From Allochromatium humboldtianum (GTDB lineage: Bacteria; Pseudomonadota; Gammaproteobacteria; Chromatiales; Chromatiaceae), in contig NZ_JABZEO010000009.1 of NCBI RefSeq assembly GCF_013385175.1, positions 124,001-188,000 of the forward strand: a stretch of DNA of 64,000 nt, given 5' to 3'. A program made the position numbers and the translations under genes. The notes under the pieces were generated by a model. It saw nothing but the letters and a program-made list of their open reading frames with translations. It ran no database searches and was not told the DNA's origin. Each line of letters opens with the position of its first letter. Position 1 is the first letter of the stretch. This document shows, one piece after another, positions 9,139 to 16,093 of the stretch.

Positions 9139-10011
9139 ATGAACGACTCGGATACACTCTCACGCTTTCTCTTCGAACACGCCGGCATTCGCGGCAATCT
9201 GGTCCATCTGGACGCGAGCTGGCGCGCCGTGCTGGAGGCGCATCCCTACCCCGAGCCGGTGGCGGCGCGGCTGGGTGAAGCGCTGGCGGCGGCCTCACTG
9301 CTGGCGGCGACCATCAAGTTCGAAGGGTCGCTGATCCTCCAGATTCAGGGCTCAGGCCCGATCCGCACCCTGGTCGCTCAGGCCACGCATGCGCGCACGG
9401 TGCGCGGTCTGGCGCGCTGGGAGGGCGAGGTTCCGGCGGTCGAGTCGCTGAGCGATCAGTTCGGCGCCGGACAACTGGTGCTGACCATCGACCAGGGGCG
9501 CGGCCAGCCCTATCAGGGCGTGATCCCGCTGGCCGGTGCGCGTCTGACCGATGCCATCGAGCACTATTTCACCGACTCCGAGCAGATCCCGACCCGACTG
9601 TGGCTGGCAGCGGGTCCGTCGCGCGCCTCGGGCCTGCTGCTGCAACGCTTGCCCGAGGCCGGCGCAACCGAAGAGGACTGGAACCGCGTGACCCTGCTCG
9701 CCGACACGCTCACGCCCGGCGAATTGTTGGACCTGGCGACCGAACCGCTACTGCACCGGCTCTTCCACGAAGAGACCGTGCGGCTGTTCGAATCAGAGCC
9801 GGTCTCTTTCCGCTGCGGCTGCTCGCGCTCGCGTATCGCCGACATGGTCAAGCTGCTCGGCGAGTCCGACATCGACAGCCTGCTCGACGAGCAAGGCGCC
9901 ATCGAAGTCACCTGCGAGTTCTGCAACCGGCTCTATCGCTTCGACCCGGTCGACGCGCGCCAGCTCTTCGCCAGCCTCACCCGCCATGCCCCGCCGGCGA
10001 CTCAGCAATGA
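9139..10011 (+). CDS. hslO: Redox-regulated holdase chaperone Hsp33
   Basis: Hsp33 is a cytoplasmic ATP-independent chaperone switched on by oxidation of its zinc-binding cysteines. The four conserved cysteines are present as CGC (residues 226 and 228) and CEFC (259 and 262), followed by the typical RLYRFD tail. The length of 290 residues matches the family. The N-terminal domain contains the usual RGNLVHLDASWRAVL and EGSLILQIQGSGP segments. It starts 45 bases after hsdR with only a weak ribosome-binding site. It marks the return from the restriction island to core genes. Confidence 0.95.
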   Translation: MNDSDTLSRFLFEHAGIRGNLVHLDASWRAVLEAHPYPEPVAARLGEALAAASLLAATIKFEGSLILQIQGSGPIRTLVAQATHARTVRGLARWEGEVPAVESLSDQFGAGQLVLTIDQGRGQPYQGVIPLAGARLTDAIEHYFTDSEQIPTRLWLAAGPSRASGLLLQRLPEAGATEEDWNRVTLLADTLTPGELLDLATEPLLHRLFHEETVRLFESEPVSFRCGCSRSRIADMVKLLGESDIDSLLDEQGAIEVTCEFCNRLYRFDPVDARQLFASLTRHAPPATQQ

Positions 10012-10035
10012 TCCTGTAGCGCCCACTGCCGCCTC

Positions 10036-11301
10036 ATGGACCATCCTGACATCCTGACGCGACTCCAGCCGCTGCTCGGTCTGCTGGCGTTGCTAACGCT
10101 CGCCTGGCTGTTGAGCGAGAATCGGCGCGCCGTGCGCCCCCGGCTGGTGCTCGCCGGTCTGGGGCTGCAATTCTTCATGGCACTGGCGCTGCTCAAGCTG
10201 CCGGGGGTCAAGGACGGCTTTCTGCTGCTCAACCAACTGGTGCTGTCCATCCAGACCGCCACCCAGGCCGGCACCGAGCTGGTGTTCGGCTATCTCGGCG
10301 GCGCGGCTGCACCGTTCGAGACGGTCTATCCGCACAACAGCTTCGTGCTGGCCTTTCGCGCCCTGCCGCTGATCCTGGTCATCAGCGCGCTCTCGTCCCT
10401 GTTTTTCCACTGGCGCATCCTGCCGCTGGTCGTGCGTGGCTTCGCCTGGCTGCTGCGCCGCACCCTGGGCACAGGCGGGCCGCTGGGTCTGGCAGCAGCG
10501 GCCAATGTCTTCGTCGGCATGACCGAGGCGCCCCTGCTGATCCGGCCCTATGTGTCGAGCCAGTCGCGTTCGGCGCTGTTCGGACTCATGACCTGCGGCA
10601 TGGCCACCATCGCCGGCACCGTGATGGTGCTCTATGCCAGCCTCATCGGGCCGGTGGTGCCGGACGCCATGGGCCATATCCTCACCGCCTCGCTGATCAA
10701 CGCCCCGGCGGCGTTGGTGATCGCCGGTCTCCTGATCCCTGAGCCGGCCGGAAACACGCCGGTTCTCGACACTCGGATCGAGCGCTCAACCCACGGCGCC
10801 ATGGACGCCATCACGCGCGGCGCGCTGGAGGCCATTCCGCTCTGGCTCAATATCATCGCCATGCTGATCGTCATGGTCGCGCTGGTCAGTCTGTTCAATC
10901 AGGCGCTGGGTCTGCTGCCGGAGGTCGCCGGTGAACCGCTCACGGCGCAACGGCTGCTCGGCTGGCTGATGGCGCCGGTGGTCTGGCTGATCGGCATTCC
11001 CTGGTCCGAGGCCCAGACCGCCGGCGCGCTCATGGGCGTCAAGACCGTGCTCAACGAACTGGTCGCCTATCTCCAGCTCGCCGCGCTGCCGCCCGAAGCG
11101 CTCGGCGAGCGCAGCCGGATCATCCTGACCTATGCGCTGTGCGGCTTCGCCAATCTTGGCAGTCTCGGCATCCTCATCGGCGGACTCGGCGCCCTGGCTC
11201 CCGAGCGCCGCCCCGAGATCGTCGCGCTCGGCTTCAAGTCAATCCTCGCCGGCACGCTCGCGACCCTGATGACGGGGGCGGTGGTGGCGATCCTGCTGTG
11301 A
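10036..11301 (+). CDS. Concentrative nucleoside transporter (CNT/NupC family)
   Basis: This is an inner-membrane ion-coupled nucleoside uptake protein. It has about ten hydrophobic segments and the CNT hallmark NVFVGMTEAPLLIRPY (about residues 156-171), which is close to the family G-Q/M-TEAPLLIRPY motif. MTCGMATIAGTVMVLYASLIG follows, and near residue 350-390 there is SRIILTYALCGFANLGSLGI. The length of 421 residues is usual for the family. The start ATG 10036 lies 24 bases after hslO; the two may be cotranscribed. Substrate choice (pyrimidine or purine nucleosides) cannot be decided from the sequence. Confidence 0.9.
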   Translation: MDHPDILTRLQPLLGLLALLTLAWLLSENRRAVRPRLVLAGLGLQFFMALALLKLPGVKDGFLLLNQLVLSIQTATQAGTELVFGYLGGAAAPFETVYPHNSFVLAFRALPLILVISALSSLFFHWRILPLVVRGFAWLLRRTLGTGGPLGLAAAANVFVGMTEAPLLIRPYVSSQSRSALFGLMTCGMATIAGTVMVLYASLIGPVVPDAMGHILTASLINAPAALVIAGLLIPEPAGNTPVLDTRIERSTHGAMDAITRGALEAIPLWLNIIAMLIVMVALVSLFNQALGLLPEVAGEPLTAQRLLGWLMAPVVWLIGIPWSEAQTAGALMGVKTVLNELVAYLQLAALPPEALGERSRIILTYALCGFANLGSLGILIGGLGALAPERRPEIVALGFKSILAGTLATLMTGAVVAILL

Positions 11302-11342
11302 GGCGATCTTCGAGAAGGCATCACCCTCTCGACATTTCAGAC

Positions 11343-11370
11343 TATACTGCTGACCAGACAGACTAGTCTG
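11343..11370 (+). promoter_or_regulatory. Candidate promoter and autoregulatory operator of the Phd/VapC pair
   Basis: A -10-like TATACT (11343-11348) is followed by the perfect 12-base palindrome CAGACTAGTCTG (11359-11370), repeated partly upstream as CAGACTATAC and CAGAC. It sits directly before the GGAGG ribosome-binding site of the antitoxin. Phd/YefM antitoxins with their toxins commonly repress their own promoter through such palindromes. No good -35 hexamer is visible, so the promoter itself is weakly supported. Confidence 0.45.
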
Positions 11371-11385
11371 ATACTGGAGGCGATG

Positions 11386-11637
11386 ATGCGTGAATGGGCC
11401 TTACAAGACGCCAAGGCGCGTCTGAGCGAAGTCGTGCGCTTGGCGCTCGAACACGAGCCACAGGAGATCACATTGCGCGGCGAGCCGGCCGTCGTGGTGC
11501 TGTCGCGTGAGGACTACGACCACCTGACCAAGCCGCGCGAATCATTGGTTGAATTCATGCGCCGCTCGCCGCTGTATGGCGCCGATGACCTCGATTTTGC
11601 GCGCAATCCCAGCCTGACACGCGAGATCGAACTGTGA
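11386..11637 (+). CDS. Phd/YefM-family antitoxin
   Basis: This small protein (83 residues) has the typical antitoxin N-terminus MREWALQDAKARLSEVV and the Phd fold core ITLRGEPAVVVLSREDYDHL. The C-terminal half (LVEFMRRSPLYGADDLDF) is the kind of flexible segment that wraps the toxin. ATG 11386 is preferred over ATG 11383 because it is better spaced from GGAGG at 11376-11380. The gene ends in a GTGA overlap with the PIN toxin downstream, the normal antitoxin-first arrangement. DNA binding to the upstream palindrome is an inference. Confidence 0.9.
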   Translation: MREWALQDAKARLSEVVRLALEHEPQEITLRGEPAVVVLSREDYDHLTKPRESLVEFMRRSPLYGADDLDFARNPSLTREIEL

Positions 11638-12065
11638 GCTACCTCATCGACACCAACGCGCTCTCGGAGCTGAAGAAGCGCCAGCCCAATGCCAACGTGG
11701 AGCGCTGGTTCGCCGATCAGCCAGCGACCTCGCTCTATCTGTCCGTGCTCACGCTGGGCGAACTGCGCAAGGGGATCGCGGCGATGCCGGAAGGCGCGCG
11801 CAAGACGTCCTTCTCCGCCTGGCTGGACACCGAAGTTCCGCGCTATTTCTCCAGTCGCATTCTCGATGTCGGTGCGCGTGTGGCGGATCGCTGGGGGCGA
11901 TTGTGCGCCGAGGCGGGCCGCCCGCTTCCCGCTATCGACAGCCTGTTGGCTGCAACGGCCCTCGAACATGGCCTGACGCTGGTCACGCGCAACCTGGATG
12001 ATTTCGCGTTGCCGGGCGTTCGGGTCATCAATCCCTGGCAAACCGGGTCAACTACCCCGCCCTGA
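11634..12065 (+). CDS. vapC: VapC/FitB-type PIN-domain toxin ribonuclease
   Basis: PIN toxins cleave RNA, often tRNA, when not bound by their antitoxin. The acidic active-site residues are present: D6 in YLIDTNALSE, E43 in TLGELRKGI, D102 in PAIDSLLAATAL and D122/D123 in TRNLDDF. Translation starts at GTG 11634 inside the antitoxin stop. The family ending VINPW is reached at residue 135; the last eight residues and the stop are encoded mostly by the start of the adjacent structured element. Joining the two flanks of that element would restore a stop two codons after NPWQ, so the toxin probably survived the insertion with a slightly altered tail. Confidence 0.91.
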   Translation: MSYLIDTNALSELKKRQPNANVERWFADQPATSLYLSVLTLGELRKGIAAMPEGARKTSFSAWLDTEVPRYFSSRILDVGARVADRWGRLCAEAGRPLPAIDSLLAATALEHGLTLVTRNLDDFALPGVRVINPWQTGSTTPP

Positions 12066-12443
12066 AGGGCGGAGCTTGTGAGAGCAAGCTGGGTTGACCA
12101 GCCTCAGCCCGCCTGACCAGGAGGGTCGAAAGGGGCTACGTGCGCCACAGGTCGTTAAGACTCACCGGCGGATGCTTCCTCAGTCCGCCGCTCTGAAAGG
12201 CCCGGATCACGCTGACGAAAGGCAAAGCGTCGAAGGTTCGGGTCGCCGCCGCCCGGTGGGAGCCGGTGGCGCACATTGGCGAGGGGAGCGACCACGCCGC
12301 GAGGCGTCGTCCGTCACCAGGCCCTTACGGGCAGAGCCTCACGGCCCGGCAGGTGGAAAGCCTGCACCTGTTTCCGGCGGCTGCACTGTCGTGGCCGCTA
12401 TCCCTCCCCGCCCTGAAGGACGGGGTTTCTCGCGGAGGAACTG
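12047..12443 (+). ncRNA. Candidate ORF-less HEARO/omega-RNA-like (IsrB/IscB-type) mobile element
   Basis: This 397 bp stretch has no credible gene but is dense with stems. It opens with a terminal hairpin CCGCCC-TGAA-GGGCGG (12057-12072). Next come AGCTTG/CAAGCT (12073-12078 and 12085-12090), CGGCGGA/TCCGCCG (12166-12172 and 12184-12190), GCCC-TTAC-GGGC (12321-12332) and GCAGG/CCTGC (12349-12365). It closes with CCCCGCCC-TGAA-GGACGGGG (12406-12425). The similar terminal hairpins and an ATGA immediately after the right end (12444) fit IS200/IS605-related HEARO elements, whose RNA guides an IsrB nuclease with an NTGA-type adjacent motif. GGAGG (12434-12438) before ATG 12444 looks like the leftover start signal of a lost ORF. 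The boundaries are inferred. Without a covariance search the family name is a strong suspicion, not proof. Confidence 0.6.
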
Positions 12444-12478
12444 ATGACGTCCTGCCATTCAGCATCATAGAATTCGAA

Positions 12479-12516
12479 TGTTCTGAATTGAGAACGGCAG
12501 GCAATGCCGCTATCTA
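12479..12516 (+). promoter_or_regulatory. Sigma-70-like promoter with overlapping inverted repeat, upstream of the DsrC-like gene
   Basis: TTGAGA (12488-12493) and TATCTA (12511-12516) are separated by exactly 17 bases, a good sigma-70 layout, about 43 bases before the ATG of the DsrC-like gene. The inverted repeat GTTCT-gaattg-AGAAC (12479-12494) overlaps the -35 box and could be a repressor site. The hexamers are seen directly; their function is inferred. Confidence 0.5.
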
Positions 12517-12558
12517 GGCCAACCACACGACAATTCTGATGACAGAGAGGAGCAAGAC

Positions 12559-12897
12559 ATGGCCATCGAGGTCAACGGCCGCACCATCGCCACGACGGAT
12601 ACAGGTTATCTGGAGAACCACGCCGACTGGAACGAGGACGTCGCCCGCAAGCTCGCCGAGATCGAAGGTATCGAGCTGACCGACAAGCACTGGGACGTGA
12701 TCAACTATCTGCGCGACGAATACATCAACAACGGCCAGAACCAGCCGATGGAGCGCGTGGTGCTCAAGGACATGGGCAAGATGTGGGGCACCAAACCCAC
12801 CAGCAAGGATCTCTACCTGCTCTTCCCGCTGGCGCCCACCAAGCAGGGCACCAAGATCGCCGGGCTGCCGGCCGTCAAGCGCAAGGGCGGTTACTAA
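12559..12897 (+). CDS. DsrC/TusE-family protein lacking both functional cysteines (RspA-like)
   Basis: DsrC-family proteins carry sulfur on C-terminal cysteines. DsrC has two, TusE has one, and a third group has none and has been proposed to be regulatory (called RspA). This 112-residue protein clearly has the fold: GYLENHADWNEDVARKLAEIEGI, HWDVINYLRDEYI, and KMWGTKPTSKDLYLLFP. The C-terminal arm reads KQGTKIAGLPAVKRKGGY. The first cysteine position (KxxCKIAGLP in DsrC) is threonine, the terminal cysteine is gone, and the protein has no cysteine at all. It is preceded by a strong AGAGAGGAG ribosome-binding site and its own promoter. A sulfur-carrier role is excluded by the residues; regulation is an inference from the family literature. 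Confidence 0.88.
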   Translation: MAIEVNGRTIATTDTGYLENHADWNEDVARKLAEIEGIELTDKHWDVINYLRDEYINNGQNQPMERVVLKDMGKMWGTKPTSKDLYLLFPLAPTKQGTKIAGLPAVKRKGGY

Positions 12898-12913
12898 CCC
12901 CCGCAACCGTCGA

Positions 12914-12955
12914 GGCGCGAAGCCGGGCATCGCCATCCCTAGCGTCCTTCGCGCC
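12914..12955. terminator. Hairpin between convergent genes
   Basis: GGCGCGAAG (12914-12922) pairs perfectly with CTTCGCGCC (12947-12955) around a 24-base loop, between the DsrC-like gene and the convergent SufS-SufE gene. It has no T-tract, so Rho-independent termination is uncertain. Confidence 0.4.
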
Positions 12956-12986
12956 CTGGCGGTTCAACATCCGCTTCCCCGCCTCA

Positions 12987-14786
12987 TCAATCCGAAATCG
13001 ACCCCGCCAACTGACGCACACGCCGCACCATCGCCTCCAGTCCGTTGCGCCGTGTCAGGCTCAGATGCTGGTCGAGTCCGATCTGTTTGAAGAACGCTTC
13101 GACATCGAACGCCAGGATGTCGCACGCCCGCTGCCCTGAGTAGAGCTGCTGGAGCAGCGCGATCAGACCGCGCACGATGTTCGCGTCGCTGTCGGCCAGG
13201 AACTCGATGACATCCGTGGTTCCGGGCCGCACCCGCGCGGCGATGTGGACCTGACTCTGACAGCCGTGGACCGCGTTGGCCTCGGTCTTGAGCGAATCGG
13301 GCATGGGCGGCAATCGATCGCCCAGGTCGATGATGTGCTGATGGCGCATCGGCCAGTCGGGCAGCAGTTCGAAGACCTCGGCGATCTCGTCGGCGGCGGC
13401 TCGCGGGGAATCGGCCACGGCGGCCGGGTAGCTCAGGGTTGGTCCCGTCCCCTCCCCGCTTCCAGGGCTTGCACTCTCCCCAGCGGCTCCCAATGTCACC
13501 TGAGACGCGCCCGATGCGTGCCGCTGACGACTCGCCGAGGCGCGGATCTCGCTCAGCGCCTCGGCGAGCGCCTCGACCTCGTCCGGGCGATTGTAGACGC
13601 CGAAGGAGGCGCGCGCCGTCGAGGTCACGTCCAGCCGGTCCATGAGCGGCTGACAGCAATGATGCCCGGTGCGGATGCAGATGCCGCGCAGATCGAGCGC
13701 GGTGCCGATGTCGAGGGTGGCGATCGGCGGATCGTTCATCACCCAGGAGACGACGCCGCTCTTGTGCCGGGCCGTGCCCTTGATCGTAAGCCCCGGAATC
13801 TGCGCCAGCCGTCCGGTGGCCTGATGCAATAGCGCCTGCTCGTGCGCGCCGATGGCCTCCAGTCCGATCGACTCGACCCAGTCGATGGCCGCCGCCAGCC
13901 CGACCGCGCCCGAGATGTGCGGCGTGCCGGCCTCGAAGCGGTTTGGCAGTCCGGCATAGGTGGTGTGCTCGAAGGTGACGCGCTCGATCATGTCGCCCCC
14001 GCCCTGATAGGGCGGCATGGACTCCAGCAGCCGGCGCTTGCCGTAGAGCACGCCGATGCCGGTCGGTCCATAGAGCTTGTGGCCGGAGAATACATAGAAA
14101 TCGGCGTCGAGCGCCTGGACGTCGGTCGGGCCGTGCGCGACCCACTGCGCCCCATCGATCAGCACCAGCGCCCCGACGGCATGGGCTTCGGCGGTGATCT
14201 CGCCGACCGGATTGATGGTGCCGAGCGCGTTGGAGACCTGATTGACCGCCACCAGCCGCGTGCGCGGCGAAAGCAAACGTCGATAGGCGTCCAGATCCAG
14301 ATCACCAGCATCGTCGATCGGGATGACGCGGAGGCACGCGCCCGTGGTCGCGGCGACCATCTGCCAGGGAACGATGTTGGAATGATGCTCCAGGGTCGAG
14401 ATCAGGATCTCGTCGCCGGGCTGGAGATTGGCGCGGCCCCAGGTGGCGGCGACCAGATTGATCGACTCGGTCGTGCCGCGCGTGAACAGACACTCGACCG
14501 GATCGGCGGCGTTGAGGAAGCGGGCGACTCGTTCGCGTGCCGCCTCGTACATCCGGGTCGCGGTGCGCGAGAGCCGGTAGGCGCCCCGATGGATGTTGGC
14601 ATGATGGCCGCGATGATAGTCGGCCACGGCGTCGATCACGCACTCGGGCTGCTGGGTGCTGGCGGCGCTGTCGAGGTAGATCAGCGGTTGGTCGTCGGTC
14701 GGCGTCGTCAGAATGGGGAATTGGGCGCGGATCGCCTCCACGTCGAGTGCGGGGCGATCCGGGTGTTCAGGAGAAGTATTGAGCAT
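12987..14786 (-). CDS. sufS: Cysteine desulfurase SufS fused to sulfur acceptor SufE
   Basis: The N-terminal 430 residues are a class V aminotransferase-type SufS, which takes sulfur from cysteine for Fe-S cluster assembly. The PLP lysine is K237 in SGHKLYGP, and the persulfide cysteine is C377 in RTGHHCCQP. After a proline/serine/glycine-rich linker of about 60 residues comes a complete SufE domain (about 455-600), with its acceptor cysteine C509 in VHGCQSQVH. The two enzymes normally form a complex in which SufE collects the persulfide; fusion makes transfer intramolecular. The start is set at the ATG before LNTSPEHPDRPALD (14786), 26 codons inside the longest frame. No sufBCD genes are adjacent. 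The fusion is read directly in one uninterrupted frame. Confidence 0.92.
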   Translation of the reverse strand: MLNTSPEHPDRPALDVEAIRAQFPILTTPTDDQPLIYLDSAASTQQPECVIDAVADYHRGHHANIHRGAYRLSRTATRMYEAARERVARFLNAADPVECLFTRGTTESINLVAATWGRANLQPGDEILISTLEHHSNIVPWQMVAATTGACLRVIPIDDAGDLDLDAYRRLLSPRTRLVAVNQVSNALGTINPVGEITAEAHAVGALVLIDGAQWVAHGPTDVQALDADFYVFSGHKLYGPTGIGVLYGKRRLLESMPPYQGGGDMIERVTFEHTTYAGLPNRFEAGTPHISGAVGLAAAIDWVESIGLEAIGAHEQALLHQATGRLAQIPGLTIKGTARHKSGVVSWVMNDPPIATLDIGTALDLRGICIRTGHHCCQPLMDRLDVTSTARASFGVYNRPDEVEALAEALSEIRASASRQRHASGASQVTLGAAGESASPGSGEGTGPTLSYPAAVADSPRAAADEIAEVFELLPDWPMRHQHIIDLGDRLPPMPDSLKTEANAVHGCQSQVHIAARVRPGTTDVIEFLADSDANIVRGLIALLQQLYSGQRACDILAFDVEAFFKQIGLDQHLSLTRRNGLEAMVRRVRQLAGSISD

Positions 14787-15201
14787 GATGTAGGCCGTCT
14801 GTCCAAGGGCGGACTCGTCGATTCGAGCCGGTCGCGCGCTGAACCCAGTATGACAGTTGGACAATTCGAGCGGAAGGGGCGTGTGTCGGGCGCGAAGTCG
14901 CGCAGAGACTGGTCGCGCGGTCGGCGACGAAAAGTGGGATGCAAAAACGTTATGAATGCATCGGTTTTGGCTGCCGCGACTCCAGTATGGGCACAGGTCA
15001 CGACAGCAGCCACGTTTAAGATGTCACATTTTTGTGACCCCGGACACTTTACGCATGGGACAAATCCGCTACTCTGGCGCCGAGTAAATCGTTTCGAATC
15101 AAATCAGTAAATACTGGAGCAATTCTTGCTTAATTATTTGCAAGTTCATTGAACACTGGGTCCGGCGCACGGCGTCAGGGGCCACGACAGGGGATGGTGT
15201 C
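14787..15201. other. Non-coding divergent region with AT-rich core and palindromes
   Basis: No gene is supported here. The region separates sufS-sufE (minus) from the secreted-protein gene (plus) and must hold both promoters. It contains a perfect inverted repeat GTCACA-tttt-TGTGAC (15023-15038) and CTTGC-N10-GCAAG (15125-15129 and 15140-15144), set in an unusually AT-rich block at about 15080-15150. I cannot assign clear -35/-10 pairs. Confidence 0.5.
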
Positions 15202-15912
15202 ATGCGCAAAAAGACGATTCTGCTGACGGCCTTGACTGCGGCACTGACGGCGACAGGCGCCTCAGCGGCCACATTCGATGTCTTCAACGATGAAACTCAG
15301 TGGGATGAACGCGTCGTCAACTGGACGACAGAGGACTTCGAGGACTCCGCCCTGGCCAAGGGTTTGCAGAACATCGAATCCAAGACCGGAATCGGACGTA
15401 TCGAGCGCGGCCCCTGGACCATTGAGACGAGCGGCCTGCTGAAGTCCAACAGCCTCAATTTCGGTCCCGAGGAAGGCCAATGGCGAGACGTGCTGACCAA
15501 GCACGGCAGTCCGGGCGGTCTGGCCAGGACGACGATCCGCTTCGACATCGACGTCACGAGTTTCGGCGCCCTGTTCGACATCCTGCCCGCCAGCAAGGGC
15601 ACCAGTATCCTTATGACCTTCAATCACGGCGGCAAGACGGTCTTCAGCACGGAGGTCGCTTACTTCAAGGGCGGCACGGGTTTCTGGGGTCTCGTCTCGG
15701 AGAACGTCTTCGACGAAATCGTCATGACCCATGGCGACAGGCCCGCGCTCAAGGAGACCTATGCCATGAATTACATGAAATACGACCGAAAGTCGCTGGC
15801 CGCTGACTCGCCGGCGGTTCCGCTGCCCGGCGCGCTCTGGATGTTCGTCTCGGCCCTCGTCGGCATGACCTTCGTCCGTCGCAACCCCCGCGCGAAACGC
15901 GCCCGCGCCTGA
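15202..15912 (+). CDS. Secreted protein with VPLPA/PEP-CTERM-like sorting signal
   Basis: The protein (236 residues) has a clean N-terminal signal peptide (MRKKTILLTALTAALTATGASA, cut near A22/A23). Its C-terminal tripartite tail (about 208-236) is VPLPGALWMF, a hydrophobic helix, then a basic RRNPRAKRARA end. Such tails are recognised by exosortase/archaeosortase-type enzymes and go with exopolysaccharide-linked surface proteins. The middle (FNDETQWDERVVNWTTEDFED...) is a beta-rich domain that I do not recognise beyond resemblance to other PEP-CTERM proteins. It stands alone, followed by a strong hairpin. Function is unknown; localisation is inferred from the signals. Confidence 0.82.
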   Translation: MRKKTILLTALTAALTATGASAATFDVFNDETQWDERVVNWTTEDFEDSALAKGLQNIESKTGIGRIERGPWTIETSGLLKSNSLNFGPEEGQWRDVLTKHGSPGGLARTTIRFDIDVTSFGALFDILPASKGTSILMTFNHGGKTVFSTEVAYFKGGTGFWGLVSENVFDEIVMTHGDRPALKETYAMNYMKYDRKSLAADSPAVPLPGALWMFVSALVGMTFVRRNPRAKRARA

Positions 15913-15927
15913 TACCCCCAGAGACCC

Positions 15928-15966
15928 CGACGCCCCTCGACGAGCCGCGCGCGCCGAGGGGCGTCG
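15928..15966. terminator. Strong hairpin after the secreted-protein gene
   Basis: Perfect 12-base arms CGACGCCCCTCG (15928-15939) and CGAGGGGCGTCG (15955-15966) enclose a 15-base loop, 16 bases after the stop codon. There is no T-run. Confidence 0.5.
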
Positions 15967-16093
15967 CCGTCGCGTCGCCACGAATCCGCCATATCCTTCA
16001 CCCGCGCCATGCGTTAGCATTGCCGCCGGTTCGGGCGCTCTCCTCCCCGCGCGCCCTGTGATCTCATCCCCGATTCGTCGCGAGGAGCATCCA

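Noticed and set aside
12094-12517. Open frames of 83-116 codons inside the structured element (12094-12444 and 12266-12517)
   Set aside because: The translations are low-complexity R/P/G strings without family resemblance, and they run through palindromic stems. RNA structure explains the sequence better.
15023-15038. Reading the GTCACATTTTTGTGAC palindrome as a CRP site
   Set aside because: CRP needs TGTGA-N6-TCACA; here the half sites are in the opposite order, so only a generic palindrome is claimed.
13842-15110. A 422-codon open frame on the plus strand opposite SufS-SufE
   Set aside because: It mirrors the codons of the fusion gene, with no ribosome-binding site and no recognisable domain.
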